Below, one piece after another: positions 46,491 through 57,455 of a stretch of 64,000 nucleotides of DNA. Below the pieces are notes generated by a model that searched no databases, had not been told where the DNA came from, and was given only the letters and a program-made list of their open reading frames with translations. This stretch comes from Phycomyces blakesleeanus NRRL 1555(-). Taxonomy: Eukaryota; Mucoromycota; Mucoromycetes; Mucorales; Phycomycetaceae. A program made the position numbers and the translations under genes. The first letter of the stretch is position 1, and each line of letters opens with the position of its first letter. The stretch is taken from contig NW_017265143.1 of NCBI RefSeq assembly GCF_001638985.1, positions 1,252,259-1,316,258 of the forward strand, read 5' to 3'.

Positions 46491-46896
46491 TTCAAAGTTG
46501 CTCTTTATTGGGCTTTTAAAGATTTCGATGTTGATAATGCATATACGCTTTATATAATATAGTTTTGGCGAGCAGAAATCGACAGGAAAGGACGAAAAGA
46601 AGAAACAATCGACAATGCGAGCGCATCTCTTAGAGTTTGAGTCAACAAATACAATTTCTTAACATAAAAGACGGTTTTATTGTATGCCCTCTTCTTAAAG
46701 TCTTTTACCATTTTTGATAAGATTTCTTTTCTGTTTGTAAGAAGCATTTTTTATTAAGCTTGGGAGGTCTGGTGACACCCAAAAGAAGATAATCAGAAGA
46801 GTGATCATAGCGTTTGTTTGGAAGGCTTTTTAGCTTTTTCAATATTTTTCGGGTGTTTTTTGTTTTTGTAAATTATGGAAAATATAAGTTTTAGTT

Positions 46897-48960
46897 TTAA
46901 AGGAGAGGATTGAGGACCAACTCTTGGCACATGTGGGTTAAGGTCTTGCGAACCGTACCAACAACAGCAGAAGGAACAAATGGTGAGTCGTCAAAGATGG
47001 AAGTCCAGTAATGAGGCCATATAGCAAGAAGAGTGCATCCAAAGACAGCAGAAGGGGGAATGGACGAGTTCAAGAAAGAGGGAAAAGAGAAGAAGTGAAA
47101 AGCGTTGTGTAGTGCGGTTGGGGTAGGTATTGTACTAAATAATTCCACACATGCCGATCCACACCGCGTTTTTGAGAGAACAAGTGAAGAAGAAGTGGTC
47201 TTGAGAGTCGGGGGAGAGAGAGCAAATAGAGTGGGTAGGAGACGGAAAAACGAGCGGAAGCAAAGAGTGAAGAAGGGCTCGACAGGAAATCTTGTCGGGA
47301 AGGCTACGGAACCAAATGTTGCGAGCCACAAAGGGAAGAGGAAAAGACCAAAATTTGCGCCAATGACGAGAGCTAAGAGGGGAATCAGGATAGCTAGTAC
47401 GGACGATATGGTGGGAATACAGCCCGCAGAAAGTGCGGGTGGAAAGTTGTGCCCAAGTTTGAGAAGGTACAAACGCATGGGAGAAAGGGAACAAGTCAAT
47501 GGAGGTGTCACCTCGAATTGGTAAGGACGGATATTTCTCGGCAAATTCACGAGGAGAGCAACAAGCACAAACGATGATCGGATGCAATAGAGGGTGCTGA
47601 GTTGAACTCGACCAAGGAACTTGTTAATAACACGAGAGCGCCAATTGCGGCTGGGGATAAAGATTGACCGTAGCAACGCCAGGGCAGAGTCAAAGGCATA
47701 GATTTGGGAAATCAAGAGATCTTTCCAGGATAGGGGAAAGCGTCGCGTGAGAGACAGGGACTATGGTAACAGCTGAGAGAGCCAAACAAGGCAAATAGTC
47801 GGATCTACTACGACAACATCAAAGTTGTGCGGCAGACGGTCGATGCCAGCGAAGACTGAGTGCAGAAGGGAGGTAAGATCCCGCCGTCCAGAAGGACACA
47901 TTCTTGGAAATAGAAGGAGGAAGAGGGGAGAAAGAGAAGGGAGTGACGCCTGTAGCAAGCCGGACATCCAGCGCGGCACCGAACCAGGCGGAGAACAAGG
48001 AGCGCAGACAATAGGCTAAAGCCAACGAAGTTGTAGAGTGCTCTGCTACACCTTAGGATCGATGATACCAAATTCACCTTGCAGGCGTAGAAGGCAGAAA
48101 GTATCCAAAGGAATCGGAGAGAAGATGCCACGCTGAAGGAAATCACCCACGATGGACCAGATCTTCTGGAAGAAGGGCATAGGCAGAGAGACCAGACGTA
48201 AAACATGCCAAAGCTGAGAGAGTACGAGAGATGTTAGAATGGTGGCGTTACCCCGAAAGGAGGGAGAGCGCGGGGCGCGGGGGTTGCAGATGTCCTCAAT
48301 CTTTTGGAGAAGAGATGGTCAGAACGAGTCCCATTGAGCCTTGGAGTGAATCAACGGAAAGCCAAGATAACGGAGAGGCGCGGGAAAAGTGCGGTCATAC
48401 CAATCGGTAGTTTTATGACTACGAAGAGTGGAGGACCATTCAGGAAGAGGACTGCCGGAAAGTAAGAAAGCTTGCATTTTGTGGATGTCGATACGCGCAT
48501 TGGATGTTGCGGAATAGGCGGTGAGATGTGTGTGGAGTCAGGAAAGGTGAGCATGATCTGGGAGAAATACCAGAAGTTCGTCGGCGTAAGCTAGAAGTTT
48601 AATAGGAGGAAGAGTAGCCACACTACCAGGGTCAGAAGGTCAAAAAACGAAGAAGGATTGGTCATCTATCACTAGTCGCAACAAAGGTTCAAAGGCCAAA
48701 TTGAAAAAGATGGGAGAGAGAGGATCGCCTTGACGGAGACAACACAATTGTATGAGAGAGCGAGAGAGGAAGCCATTAACATTGATCTGATTCTGTGTGG
48801 AGAAAAACAATTTGGTGATACAAGTTATTATAGATGGAGGAAAGCAAAAATAATTGAGAACTCGGCGCAAGTATTCTAGGTGGACTCGGTCATACGCCTT
48901 CTCCTGATCAAGAAGAAGACCCACACCAGTCGAGCTTTCCTTGATAGGCTTCTAATCACA
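46897..48960 (-). pseudogene. 5'-truncated LINE reverse transcriptase, second LINE clade
   Basis: The first recognisable residues (from 48955) are KPIKESSTGVGLLLDQEKAY, then YDRVHLEYLRRVL, QGDPLSPIFFNLAFEPLLR and LAYADELLVFLP (YADD box, last Asp replaced by Glu). A long thumb and C-terminal region of some 550 codons follows down to TAA at 46897, with several stops (for example near 48700-48330 and 47760). The DQEKAYDRV form of the palm motif indicates an L1-like clade different from the LINE at 33-39 kb. The 5' truncation, at about 48960, is typical of LINE insertions, but here it abuts an LTR-like segment. The stretch 46491-46896 has no supported gene. Confidence 0.75.
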
Positions 48961-48963
48961 CAC

Positions 48964-49251
48964 TGTAGGAAATGGCAGGATTTATAACTCCATACTAATA
49001 ACAAGTTACGAATTCGTAACTCACGCTATTTAAATGTCAGTTTTTAAAATATCGACATAGAAACAAGTTAAGCCCATGTAATTGTAGTTCAAAAAAGACT
49101 TTTTCTTGAGACTGAATAAATATCCTAAAAGGACTTTAAACAGAATTTACCTATTCATAAAGATAATTGTTTATTTTTTCAATGAGAACAACTAAGTTTC
49201 TCCACAGTTCTGCCCCAGAGATATCTACTCTATTACAATAGTAAGATTTCA
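48964..49251. mobile_element. Possible solo LTR next to the LINE fragment
   Basis: Starts TGTAGGAAATGGCAGG and ends AAGATTTCA, 288 bases, with only a 3-base flank match (cac). It contains an AATAAATAT signal and a T/C-rich distal part, as the other LTRs here do. From 49252 to 49837 there is no gene; a TATAAATAG box at about 49438 and AATAAAG near 49468 suggest another LTR remnant. Confidence 0.3.
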
Positions 49252-50293
49252 CACTATAATTAATATCGTCATGATTTATGCATGAGTATTGGTGATCTCA
49301 CCGAAGTGGGAATCTAAAACAGAGTTAACATACGAGACATATATTTAATATCACAATTCCATGTAAAACAAAGTATATCTCAAACTTCGATAATCACAGA
49401 GATTACAAGTGCTGACACTACTGCTATACGAACTCACTATAAATAGAGCAACTTTCTTTATTTTCAATAAAGAAGAATTAACAATCTGGTCATTACTGAA
49501 ATTTGTCTATTTTGATTTTTTATTATTATTATTTTCTGAGCAATTAAGCTCGGATTCCTCATCTTCATTGATACCAACATTGAATAATTCTATCTCCTCG
49601 TTTACGCTGCAAAACGAGCAATGTTTCCATTAATACTGGCTTTTGTGTTCCATTGTTTGTATGCTTAATACATATTGTGTCAATATGTAGGCTTTTTTTG
49701 GTTTGAGCCAAAGTGTAAAGAATTCTGAGATTAACGCAATTTTCTTTTCGTGCACAGCATAAAATTAACCCGAAACCTCAAGTTTACTATCATATTGTTT
49801 TTATTCACAAATAAGATTCGAAAATATTGATAATTAAATATTAGCAACCTTCGGGGAAAGTGTAATTGCACATTTCATTTCCACACCAAATATAGCAGCA
49901 ATTTTTTTTACACTAAAATAAGTGTGATATGTCGGGATTGGAAGTTGCCTTTGAAGCGGCTGGAAGATATCACAAGAGTAGTTTTTCAGAAGAATAAAGA
50001 TAATGTTTTATTTCGATGAAGCAATTTGTATTTATACTATCTTAAAGGGATTTTGCTAGAAGTTACCAGGTATTGGAAACTTCCAGCAAAGTGTAGTATT
50101 TCTGAGAAGGATTGAATTGGATTGGCCAGATTAGGATTCAGATTCTAGGAACGACATGCTCATGACAACACTTTTCGGAGTGTACGTTACCATATAAGGG
50201 CACACGTCACGCTTCGGATATTTAATTTATACTAAACTTCCAAGAAACTCACTATTGCATATCATGACATAAAGAAAAATAAAATATTTAGCA

Positions 50294-51714
50294 ATGAATC
50301 GCAGCATCCGTAGAAGAAATATAATAAGTATAGCTTGTCGATATGTACATGCATTATCTGTTAATTTACGTACAGAAACTGAATATAATGAGCGTCAAGA
50401 AGAAGGTGATCAGAGACTCATCAAGCTACGTCAGTTGGGGAAGCTTGACATAAGTGTATTGGAGAACAGCGAGTGTGTTTTTCTTTTTAGATTTACATAT
50501 GCACAGGTATATCTTATATTTTACTTGCAATTAAGAAATATTAATGATATATATATTTGTATTTTTTTTAAAAAAAAACCTTCCCTATTAGATTCAATCA
50601 ATGGTTGTAATTCTTGAATTAGGGGAAAAGGTGTACTTCCGTGAAAACACCCCACAGCAATACTCTCTTCCGACGAAAGATGCCCTTTCGATACTATTTC
50701 GTCGAATGACTTATCATGCTAGATTGAAGGATCTTTCGATAGTGTTTGGAAGATCCGAAAGCACTATAAGTGAAGTATTCAATGGCATGATCAATAAGCT
50801 TGTGCAGAAGTTTGGACCCGCTCTTTTATTTGACTATCGCCAGTTTCGTAAAGAAAACCTTGTGTGCTTTAGCCAAGCAATCCGTAGAGCAGGTAAAGAT
50901 AGTTTATGTTTCATTATTTTTTTAAACTAATAATAATATCTATCAATTGTTTGAAAAAGGGGCACCTGTAGAGCACTGTGTTGGGTTTATAGATTGTACA
51001 TTTATAAGAACAGCACGACCACGCAAGTTTCAACAGAGTGTCTATAGTGGGCATTACGTGAGTTAAAAAATATAACAAAGACTTCTTGTTTTTTTAATTC
51101 ATTTTTAATTACCAAATACACTTTGTTTAGAGAGGCCATGGCCTGAGATACCAGGCTGTTGTAACTCCAGATGGTATTACTTCTTCTTTCTATGAACCAG
51201 AAACTGGTAGACAGCACGGTTCGTACGTCTACAAAGTGGAATAGAAGACATAATGAAGGAAACATTTGATATCCGAGGCGAAGGTGGTCCATGTTATCAT
51301 CTATACGGGGACAAGGCGTACGCAAGCTCATTGTATATGATGCGTCCCTTTAAACGATGTAAGTTCTATAAAAAATATATTTAATGCAGATAAGTCTTTT
51401 AAAATTCCAAGCATATATCTTAGATTCTCCAAACCCAGATCACAAGGATGTGAATACAGCCATGCCAAGTGTACGCGTTGTAATAGAGAATTAATTTGCT
51501 CATGTTGGAAGCCTGTTCGCTTTTGTCAAATATCCACAGTTGCAGCGTATCTTTCTTCGCCCTGCCGGATCCTACTACCTTGTTGCGACATTCTTAAAGA
51601 ATTTGCACAATTGCTTCAACAGAAGAAATCAGACCAGTAAGAGGTTTGGTGTTGCTCCTCCAACACCAACAGAGTACATTGATGGCCTTTTGGGAAATAC
51701 TTAACTTTTTTTTA
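50294..51714 (+). pseudogene. PIF/Harbinger transposase (DDE_Tnp_4 type), two lesions
   Basis: Five exons with GT-AG introns: 50294-50506, 50592-50892, 50960-51057, 51131-51358 and 51424-51714. An HTH-like region lies in exon 2 (LKDLSIVFGRSESTISEVFN). Catalytic motifs are VGFIDCTFIRTARP (first Asp), YSGHY then RGHGLRYQAVVTPDG across an intron, LYGDKAYASSLYM (second Asp) and VRVVIEN (Glu). A one-base indel near 51220 shifts the frame in exon 4, and a TAA directly after VIEN truncates exon 5. All three catalytic acids remain, so the damage is minor and perhaps recent. It converges with the open Myb-like gene 70 bases downstream. Confidence 0.85.
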
Positions 51715-51783
51715 ACAAAACAAACAATAATAATTACTTAAATATGTGTTTTTTTGTTTAATCTCTTTTATTTGAAAAAAAAA

Positions 51784-52668
51784 TTACTGCAAAGGTGGAG
51801 GGGCAATTGCAGTGAGGAATCTGCAGAGCACATCTTTAAAGTCTAAGATCGCCTCTCGGGTACCTTTAACCTCCTCAACAATCCTCTCATTGCTATCAGC
51901 AAGAGAGGATATCTTTTCCTCCATCCTTCGCATCGTTCCGATCATCTCGTAGTCGGTATCGACGTCAACCACATCCTTGATTTCATCCTTGAAATCTTTC
52001 AAGACGAAGTATGCGTTTGCATTTTCTGCATCTTGCTGCACTCTTTTCGGGCTACGGCTACCCTCTCTACTCTCTCTGTCATCCTCGATTCTTCTTTTCT
52101 TGGAAGAAGAAGGACCTTGACAGAGAAGTTCGACCGATCTTGTTGCCCGGTCTTTTATCAACTCGTCCCATCTTTCTTTCTCGGCCACTTCTTCATCCTT
52201 CACCTTCTTCTCATCTTCCTTCTCTTCGTTCAAATCGTCCCCCTTTATAAACAAAGCTTATGAAAGAAAGACATTTAAATAGTACATATAATTCTATATT
52301 TGTATTACCAGTGCAACAAGCTCAGCAAGTAGCCTTTCGAGCTCAGGGTACAAGTCGTTGTTGCCACGTGCATTATTGTCTTCATTCTCCTTCTGCTTGT
52401 ATATCTTAAGAAGATACTCGCGCCGGTTCTTGATTGCGGTAGGAGAAAGACTCTCAAGATGCTCATCCACCTTGTTCACAATCGTTCGGACCTTCTCCCA
52501 AAGCTCGTCTTTTTTCCCGGGCTTCTTGTTGAAGGGATGGGCATAAATGAGGGCTTCTACTAAAGCCTCGTCTCTCTTTCGGGAGTTATGCCCATACTTC
52601 TTCACCTTTTTAGAAGTGTTTTTTAGAGATTGGGATGGTATTGATGGATTGTATTGCTCGATATTCAT
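51784..52668 (-). CDS. Myb/SANT-like accessory protein of the Harbinger element
   Basis: Two exons, 52668-52309 and 52242-51784, joined over a 66-base intron (CTG|gtaata, ataaag|GGGGAC), give 272 residues without internal stops. ATG 52668 (MNIEQYNPSIPSQSL) follows an upstream in-frame extension that is hydrophobic and unlikely. Residues 20-95 form a trihelix/Myb-like domain (RDEALVEALIYAHPFNKKPG, ELWEKVRTIVNKVDEHL). Then comes an acidic, helical linker (about 120-140), a basic signal near residue 165 (SSSKKRRIEDDRESRE, probable NLS) and a C-terminal helix with EMIGTMRRMEEKISSLADS. In known Harbinger elements the Myb-like partner binds subterminal sites and helps nuclear import of the transposase; that role is assigned here by synteny. 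Confidence 0.8.
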
Positions 52669-52835
52669 TTTAAGAGACAATAATAAGAAATAATGAGAAG
52701 AACAGCTATAAAAAACCAGCATATATTTAGTCTTACATTTGTATTCATGCGTGTATTTTAAATCTCTGTCATGCAAGCACTTTTTATTTTAGCATACTGA
52801 GTTTTGCAAGAGAAAATAGCAAACAATGATTGGCT

Positions 52836-52980
52836 AAAGGAAAGTGTAAAAAAAGTGTAAAACGAGAAAATTTTTACACAAATTGTGAAAAAAATTAATT
52901 TTTTTTACACTTTTTTTTTGAAAGTTGGGAGGAGCCTTTTCTTTTTCGGCGGGCAATTTCTTTTTTAAGTGTAAAAATAG
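52836..52980. repeat. Cluster of GTGTAAA motifs near the Harbinger end
   Basis: At least five copies of GTGTAAA or TTTACAC occur within 145 bases, in both orientations. Copies or near-copies (AGTGTAA, TTTTACACT) lie near the other end at 49858-49925. They are probable binding sites of the Myb-like protein or transposase. Confidence 0.6.
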
Positions 52981-53601
52981 GACCCCGAAGGTCGCTAATA
53001 TCGACACAAAATTGGAGCCCAAAGATACTGCTGTTTCCATTGTTTTAAGCTACAAGCCCAAAAAAATGTCTGATACGGGCTAATCTATACTTTTAAAGGC
53101 ACAGATAAAAGGAAAATCTGGATTAAACTATACCCACAAACATTTTCAAGCAAGTTTCTGCAAATAGTAGGAGCATGGGATAGGTTCAAGACATACCAAC
53201 TGATATTAAATAAACTCACGCTCGTTTAAAAATGACACTTCTGCAGTAGGGTTTATATGAAAATCTCAAATACTGCCGGGAATGATTTACTTGTGTCTAA
53301 TATAAATTCCAACATCAACTCATTTTGCCCCAATCTGGATTTTATATAAATGTACTAATAAATAAAATACCGGCATTTGGAAATAGCTTATTAGGTTAGG
53401 AGTTTACAATGTACGACACTACTCCAAATTTCACCAAAATATCTCTCGATCCGATAAGCCCCAAGTTTTGTTTTGTGCACTTTATATTGAAAGCCAAGCT
53501 ATCACATAGAACAGGAACCCGAGCCATACACTGAGCCTGAGAATGAGCCTTGCTTCTTATTCATAATCATATTTTGAGTATCTCGAGTGGCTGAATAAAG
53601 A

Positions 53602-53972
53602 TCAATATAGATGACCATAATTGTATTTGATCATAGATTTCAGAACGAATATACCAGTTCCAACGGCAGACGCCTCAAATATGTCACCAATGTCTAGTCC
53701 CGAGTTGGACTTGAGGATACAGATGTAAACAAAGCATGTGTACATAGTCAGTATCCACAAGCTGCTGACCAGATGGTGATTGGTATGTAACCATAAAATA
53801 TGGGTTAAGCACCAATTGTACACAGATAATAGATTCACCAAAGTTGTATCAAATGACTAAAGCAAATTAGAGCAAAGAGAATAAGGTACATATGCGGGTT
53901 ACCGTAGCGAAATATACCACCATGATGAGGAACATACAGGACAGGACCACAATAGTAACAGTCACTGCTCAT
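53602..53972 (-). CDS. Hydrophobic protein, 3' exons only
   Basis: The last exon 53856-53602 (85 codons with stop) reads through a hydrophobic stretch (LLSVYNWCLTHILWL, LWILTMYTCFVYICILK) and ends NYGHLY. A preceding exon ending at 53903 (ACG|gtaacc) is in phase and reads VTIVVLSCMFLIMVVYFAT. Together they look like three or four membrane segments. No start codon or further upstream exon could be placed before the divergent exchanger gene at 54080, so this may be a truncated remnant. The family is not recognised. The stretch 53002-53601 shows nothing. Confidence 0.35.
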
Positions 53973-54079
53973 GGGGTTTAGATCTAATAGAGAGTTGTTC
54001 ATGCAAGGGGAATGTCTCCCAACAAACCTTTCTTACTCTCTTTCTCTTTCCTTTTCTTGTTTAATTTACTATATTGGCT

Positions 54080-57000
54080 ATGCTAAAGACGTATGCCCTT
54101 CTAATAATCATTCTTTCACTAGTTATTCTAGTTAATAGTCAAGAAATAGATTTAGAAGCCCACAATCATCGCCAGAAAGCTGTATGTTTTATATTACATT
54201 TGATAGTATTTTCAGTCACTCTCTTTTGTAATTTCTTACCGAGATCTATACTCATTTCACTTATTTTTACTTTACTAATTGCCATTCCAGTGCATCGACA
54301 TTGAGTCTCATGTCAATCAATGTAGTTTTGTAAAAGACGCGTGCAAGGGATTAAGTGGATTCTATCTGAGATTTTACTACTGTACATCGGTCTGGAGACC
54401 ATTAGTGTTGATCACCTTGGTAATTTTATCCCTAAAATTCCCCTTTTTTAAATATCACTCTTGTATACTCTACAAGATTAAATAACCTGTTTATTTCTTA
54501 ATTAGTTCTCTGGCTTACTACTCCTCTTTGGAGCTGTTAGTGTGGCCTCTGCTGATTTTTTTTGTAAGCACATATAAAGTAATACTGGACTGTTCTAATT
54601 GTTTGTGTTGTTCTTGATAGGTCCAAATCTGCAGTCGATTTCCGCCAAACTGCAGCTGTCGGAGAGCTTGGTAGGGCATATGTAGCAAAGGATGCGCGAT
54701 CTTGTGACACGTTACTGAGCTCGCGTCTATTAATCATTAGGCTGGTGTAACTATCCTAGCGTTCGGTAACGGAAGCTCTGATTTGTTCAGTACGTTCAGG
54801 TAAGCTTGGTAGTATGGAAATATCCATATATTAAAGTAGCACGGAACTGTAGCGCAATGAACTCCGGTTCAGGGTCACTGGCTATCGGTGAGCTTATTGG
54901 CGCCGCATTCTTCATTGTGGCAGTGGTGTCAGGATCAGTGGGTATTATAAGACCCTTCAAGTCAAAACGTATTACCTTTATGCGAGATGCTCCATTTCTG
55001 GCCGGCGCAACACTTATACTTGGCTGGGTAGTTTATATAGAGAGGATAGAATGGTATCATGGTCTGGCCCTTATATTATATTATGTTACATATGTGCTTG
55101 TTGTCTTTCTCAGCACCTACCATTCATCTGCAACAGCTACTTTAAAAAACCCCTCCGAAGATAGTCCATTGCTTAATACCAATAATGAAGAGCCAAAGAT
55201 TTTTCAAAACAGGCGTACAAAGCGAAAGCATAAACCACCTCGCCTGCACATACCAGACCACGGATTTCTGGTCACCTGTAACACATCAGATCACGACCCA
55301 CCCCTGGGCTCGATTATCAAGCCAATCTCTCCACTCCCTTTTGATCAACCTGAGGCTTCTTATATACCACTACCTATTTCAAGGGCAGCTAGTAATAGTG
55401 GATCTTTCTCTAGCCAATCATCGTCACGAGCAATGGCACCTCGTGTTGGTATTCGTTCCTCATTATTCAACGCTATTGAGGTATGATTGTATGATTGTAT
55501 GATTGTATTTTTTTTTACAATTTTTTGCTTATTAATATCTCCCTTAGTTTCATGAACAAATTGCATCTTTAAGACGTGTGAGCAGTATAAATACAATCAA
55601 TTTATTTAATTCTCCAGAAGGTTCACTCAGGTCATCATCGCCACAACGATCGCCACGAGTGCCTGAATGGCGTATATCCGTGGATATGAGCCCCTCTAGA
55701 AACATATCAGCACCAGATTCCTGTCTAAATATGCCCGATGTTCATTTACCACATCATAATGACTATTTCAGTTATATCTCCCAGAATCTAGCTCCTGCAC
55801 AGCCTACTAGTAGGGATTACGATAAAGAGACTAGACTCAATGAAGATATGAGCATACCCACACAATGTGTACCAGAAATTCGTCTTGATCCTCCACAACC
55901 CCTGGAAAGCGAAAGATCTTTGCACCACCAATACATCGACATCTACAAAAGATCAACGCATGGACTTAGTCTACCAAGTCCATTCGCAAGTATATCGCCT
56001 ACTCTAGGTACTATGCCATCACCAAATTCATCAGAGAATGAATGGCCCTCTATTCCAATTCATGTAAAAGTTGTCAATGTATCATCTTCAGATCAAATAA
56101 GTTCCTGTAAGAAAGTTCGGGAGGAGTATTTTAATTATGCCCTGGCCTCTGAATCCGTCATATCTGCCTGTCAAAGTGTTCAGAAAACACTATTCCCTAC
56201 CCTACAATTTTGGGAAAGTAAAACTCGATTTGCAAAAATCAGCTCCCTAGCTGCAGCACCCCTCGTACTATTATTCACAATTACTCTTCCAGTAGTAGAG
56301 TATGATACAGCTCGAAACAAAGCCAGTACCCCTACCCTTTATAGGTCTCCATCTCCCGAGATAAACATCAACAAAAAAACGTATCTTTCCGTCAATAATT
56401 TCGGTCCTAGTTACGTTGACAGAGTCCAAGAACCTGAACCTGAATTACAACAAATTCCATGGTGCCGATGGCTACTAGCACTTCAAGCCATTACATCAAC
56501 TACATTTATCACAGCTATTATGGCAGGTAGGATAAATTAACTTGCTTAAACAATGACTAAACGTGTTTCTTTTTCTGCTATGCAAAAAGGAAATGGATGG
56601 GTTACATACCCTCACATTATGTGGGGAACAGTCTTAGGGTGTATTTTATCTATAATTGTGCTCGTTAATACAAACCCTAGCCAACCTCCATCATGGAATT
56701 GGCTGCTATCTATTCCCGGATTCATTGTTGCTCTACACTGGGTTTTTCTTTTAGTAAACGAGATGGTTAGCATGCTACAGGTAAATAAATAAAAAATAAT
56801 ATATTTAATCTGAAGTTGCCAGGATGAAGCAAAGGAAGAAAGATAATTGTATCAATATTAGGCTCTTGGAATAATTTTTCACATCAGCGATGCTATTATG
56901 GGGTTGACTATATTTGCTCTAGTAAGTATGATCTGTAATTCCCATACTTATATAGCTTAGACTAACCCGGGAATATATCAAGGGAAATAGCATGGGAGAT

Positions 57001-57455
57001 CTTGTTGCCAATACAGCTATTGCTGAGGTATGTTAATTTGACAAAATTGATAGATAATATATAAATTAATGAATATGACAGATGGGATTTCCAACCATGG
57101 CTATATCTGCCTGTTATGCAGGTCCTTTACTAAGTAAGCTTTGTATCATTTATAAAAAGAAGAAATACCCATTGTTACTGTATAATTAACACATTATATT
57201 CTTTCAGACACAGTTCTGGGAGTCGGCATTTCTTCTACTTATCAGATCTTGAAAAGCGGAAAAGCTTACCCGCTAGACATTTCACCTACCATCTTAATAT
57301 CTGCCGGTGGTTTGGTGGTAGTTTTATTGAGTACTATAATAGTAACAAGTTTCAATGGCTGTCGTGTAACAAGAGGACTCGGCTGGTGGATGATATCTGT
57401 CTATTGTGCTTGCTGTTTTACCAACGTCTTGATTGAATTCCGTGTGATTGGATAA
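54080..57455 (+). CDS. Cation/Ca2+ exchanger, Ecm27/NCLX-like
   Basis: Twelve exons, all GT-AG and consistent in phase: 54080-54181, 54291-54419, 54506-54563, 54621-54670, 54741-54799, 54853-55480, 55548-56526, 56590-56780, 56862-56921, 56983-57027, 57082-57133 and 57208-57455; total 866 residues. A signal peptide (MLKTYALLIIILSLVILVNS) precedes the Cys-rich lumenal segment with CSFVKDACKG. The alpha-1 repeat is AGVTILAFGNGSSDLFSTFS followed by SLAIGELIGAAFF. A long Ser/Pro-rich cytosolic loop (about residues 240-580) separates it from the alpha-2 repeat GNSMGDLVANTAIAEMGFP and GPLLNTVLGVG. These repeats define Na+/Ca2+ exchanger-superfamily transporters, probably acting at an internal membrane. 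ATG 54080 was chosen because the TTG six bases upstream is not a normal start. Pyrimidine-rich sequence precedes it. Confidence 0.9.

Larger units (their letters stand above)
49838..53001. mobile_element. PIF/Harbinger DNA transposon
   Basis: Terminal inverted repeats ATATTAGCAACCTTCGGGG (49838-49856) and its near-complement ending at 53001 differ at one position. The element encodes a Harbinger transposase (plus) and a Myb/SANT-like protein (minus) converging on 51.75 kb, the classic two-gene layout. The expected 3-base TWA TSD could not be fixed, because TTA/TAA at the ends falls inside the symmetric TIR. Confidence 0.85.

Noticed and set aside
47105..47524. 139-codon plus-strand ORF rich in Arg, Lys and Gly
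   Set aside because: It is antisense to the LINE RT C-terminal region, which runs on the minus strand with recognisable RT motifs upstream.
49409..49633. 74-codon ORF after a TATAAATAG box
   Set aside because: Poly-Ser, Leu-rich product of T-rich sequence; the TATA box more likely belongs to an LTR remnant.
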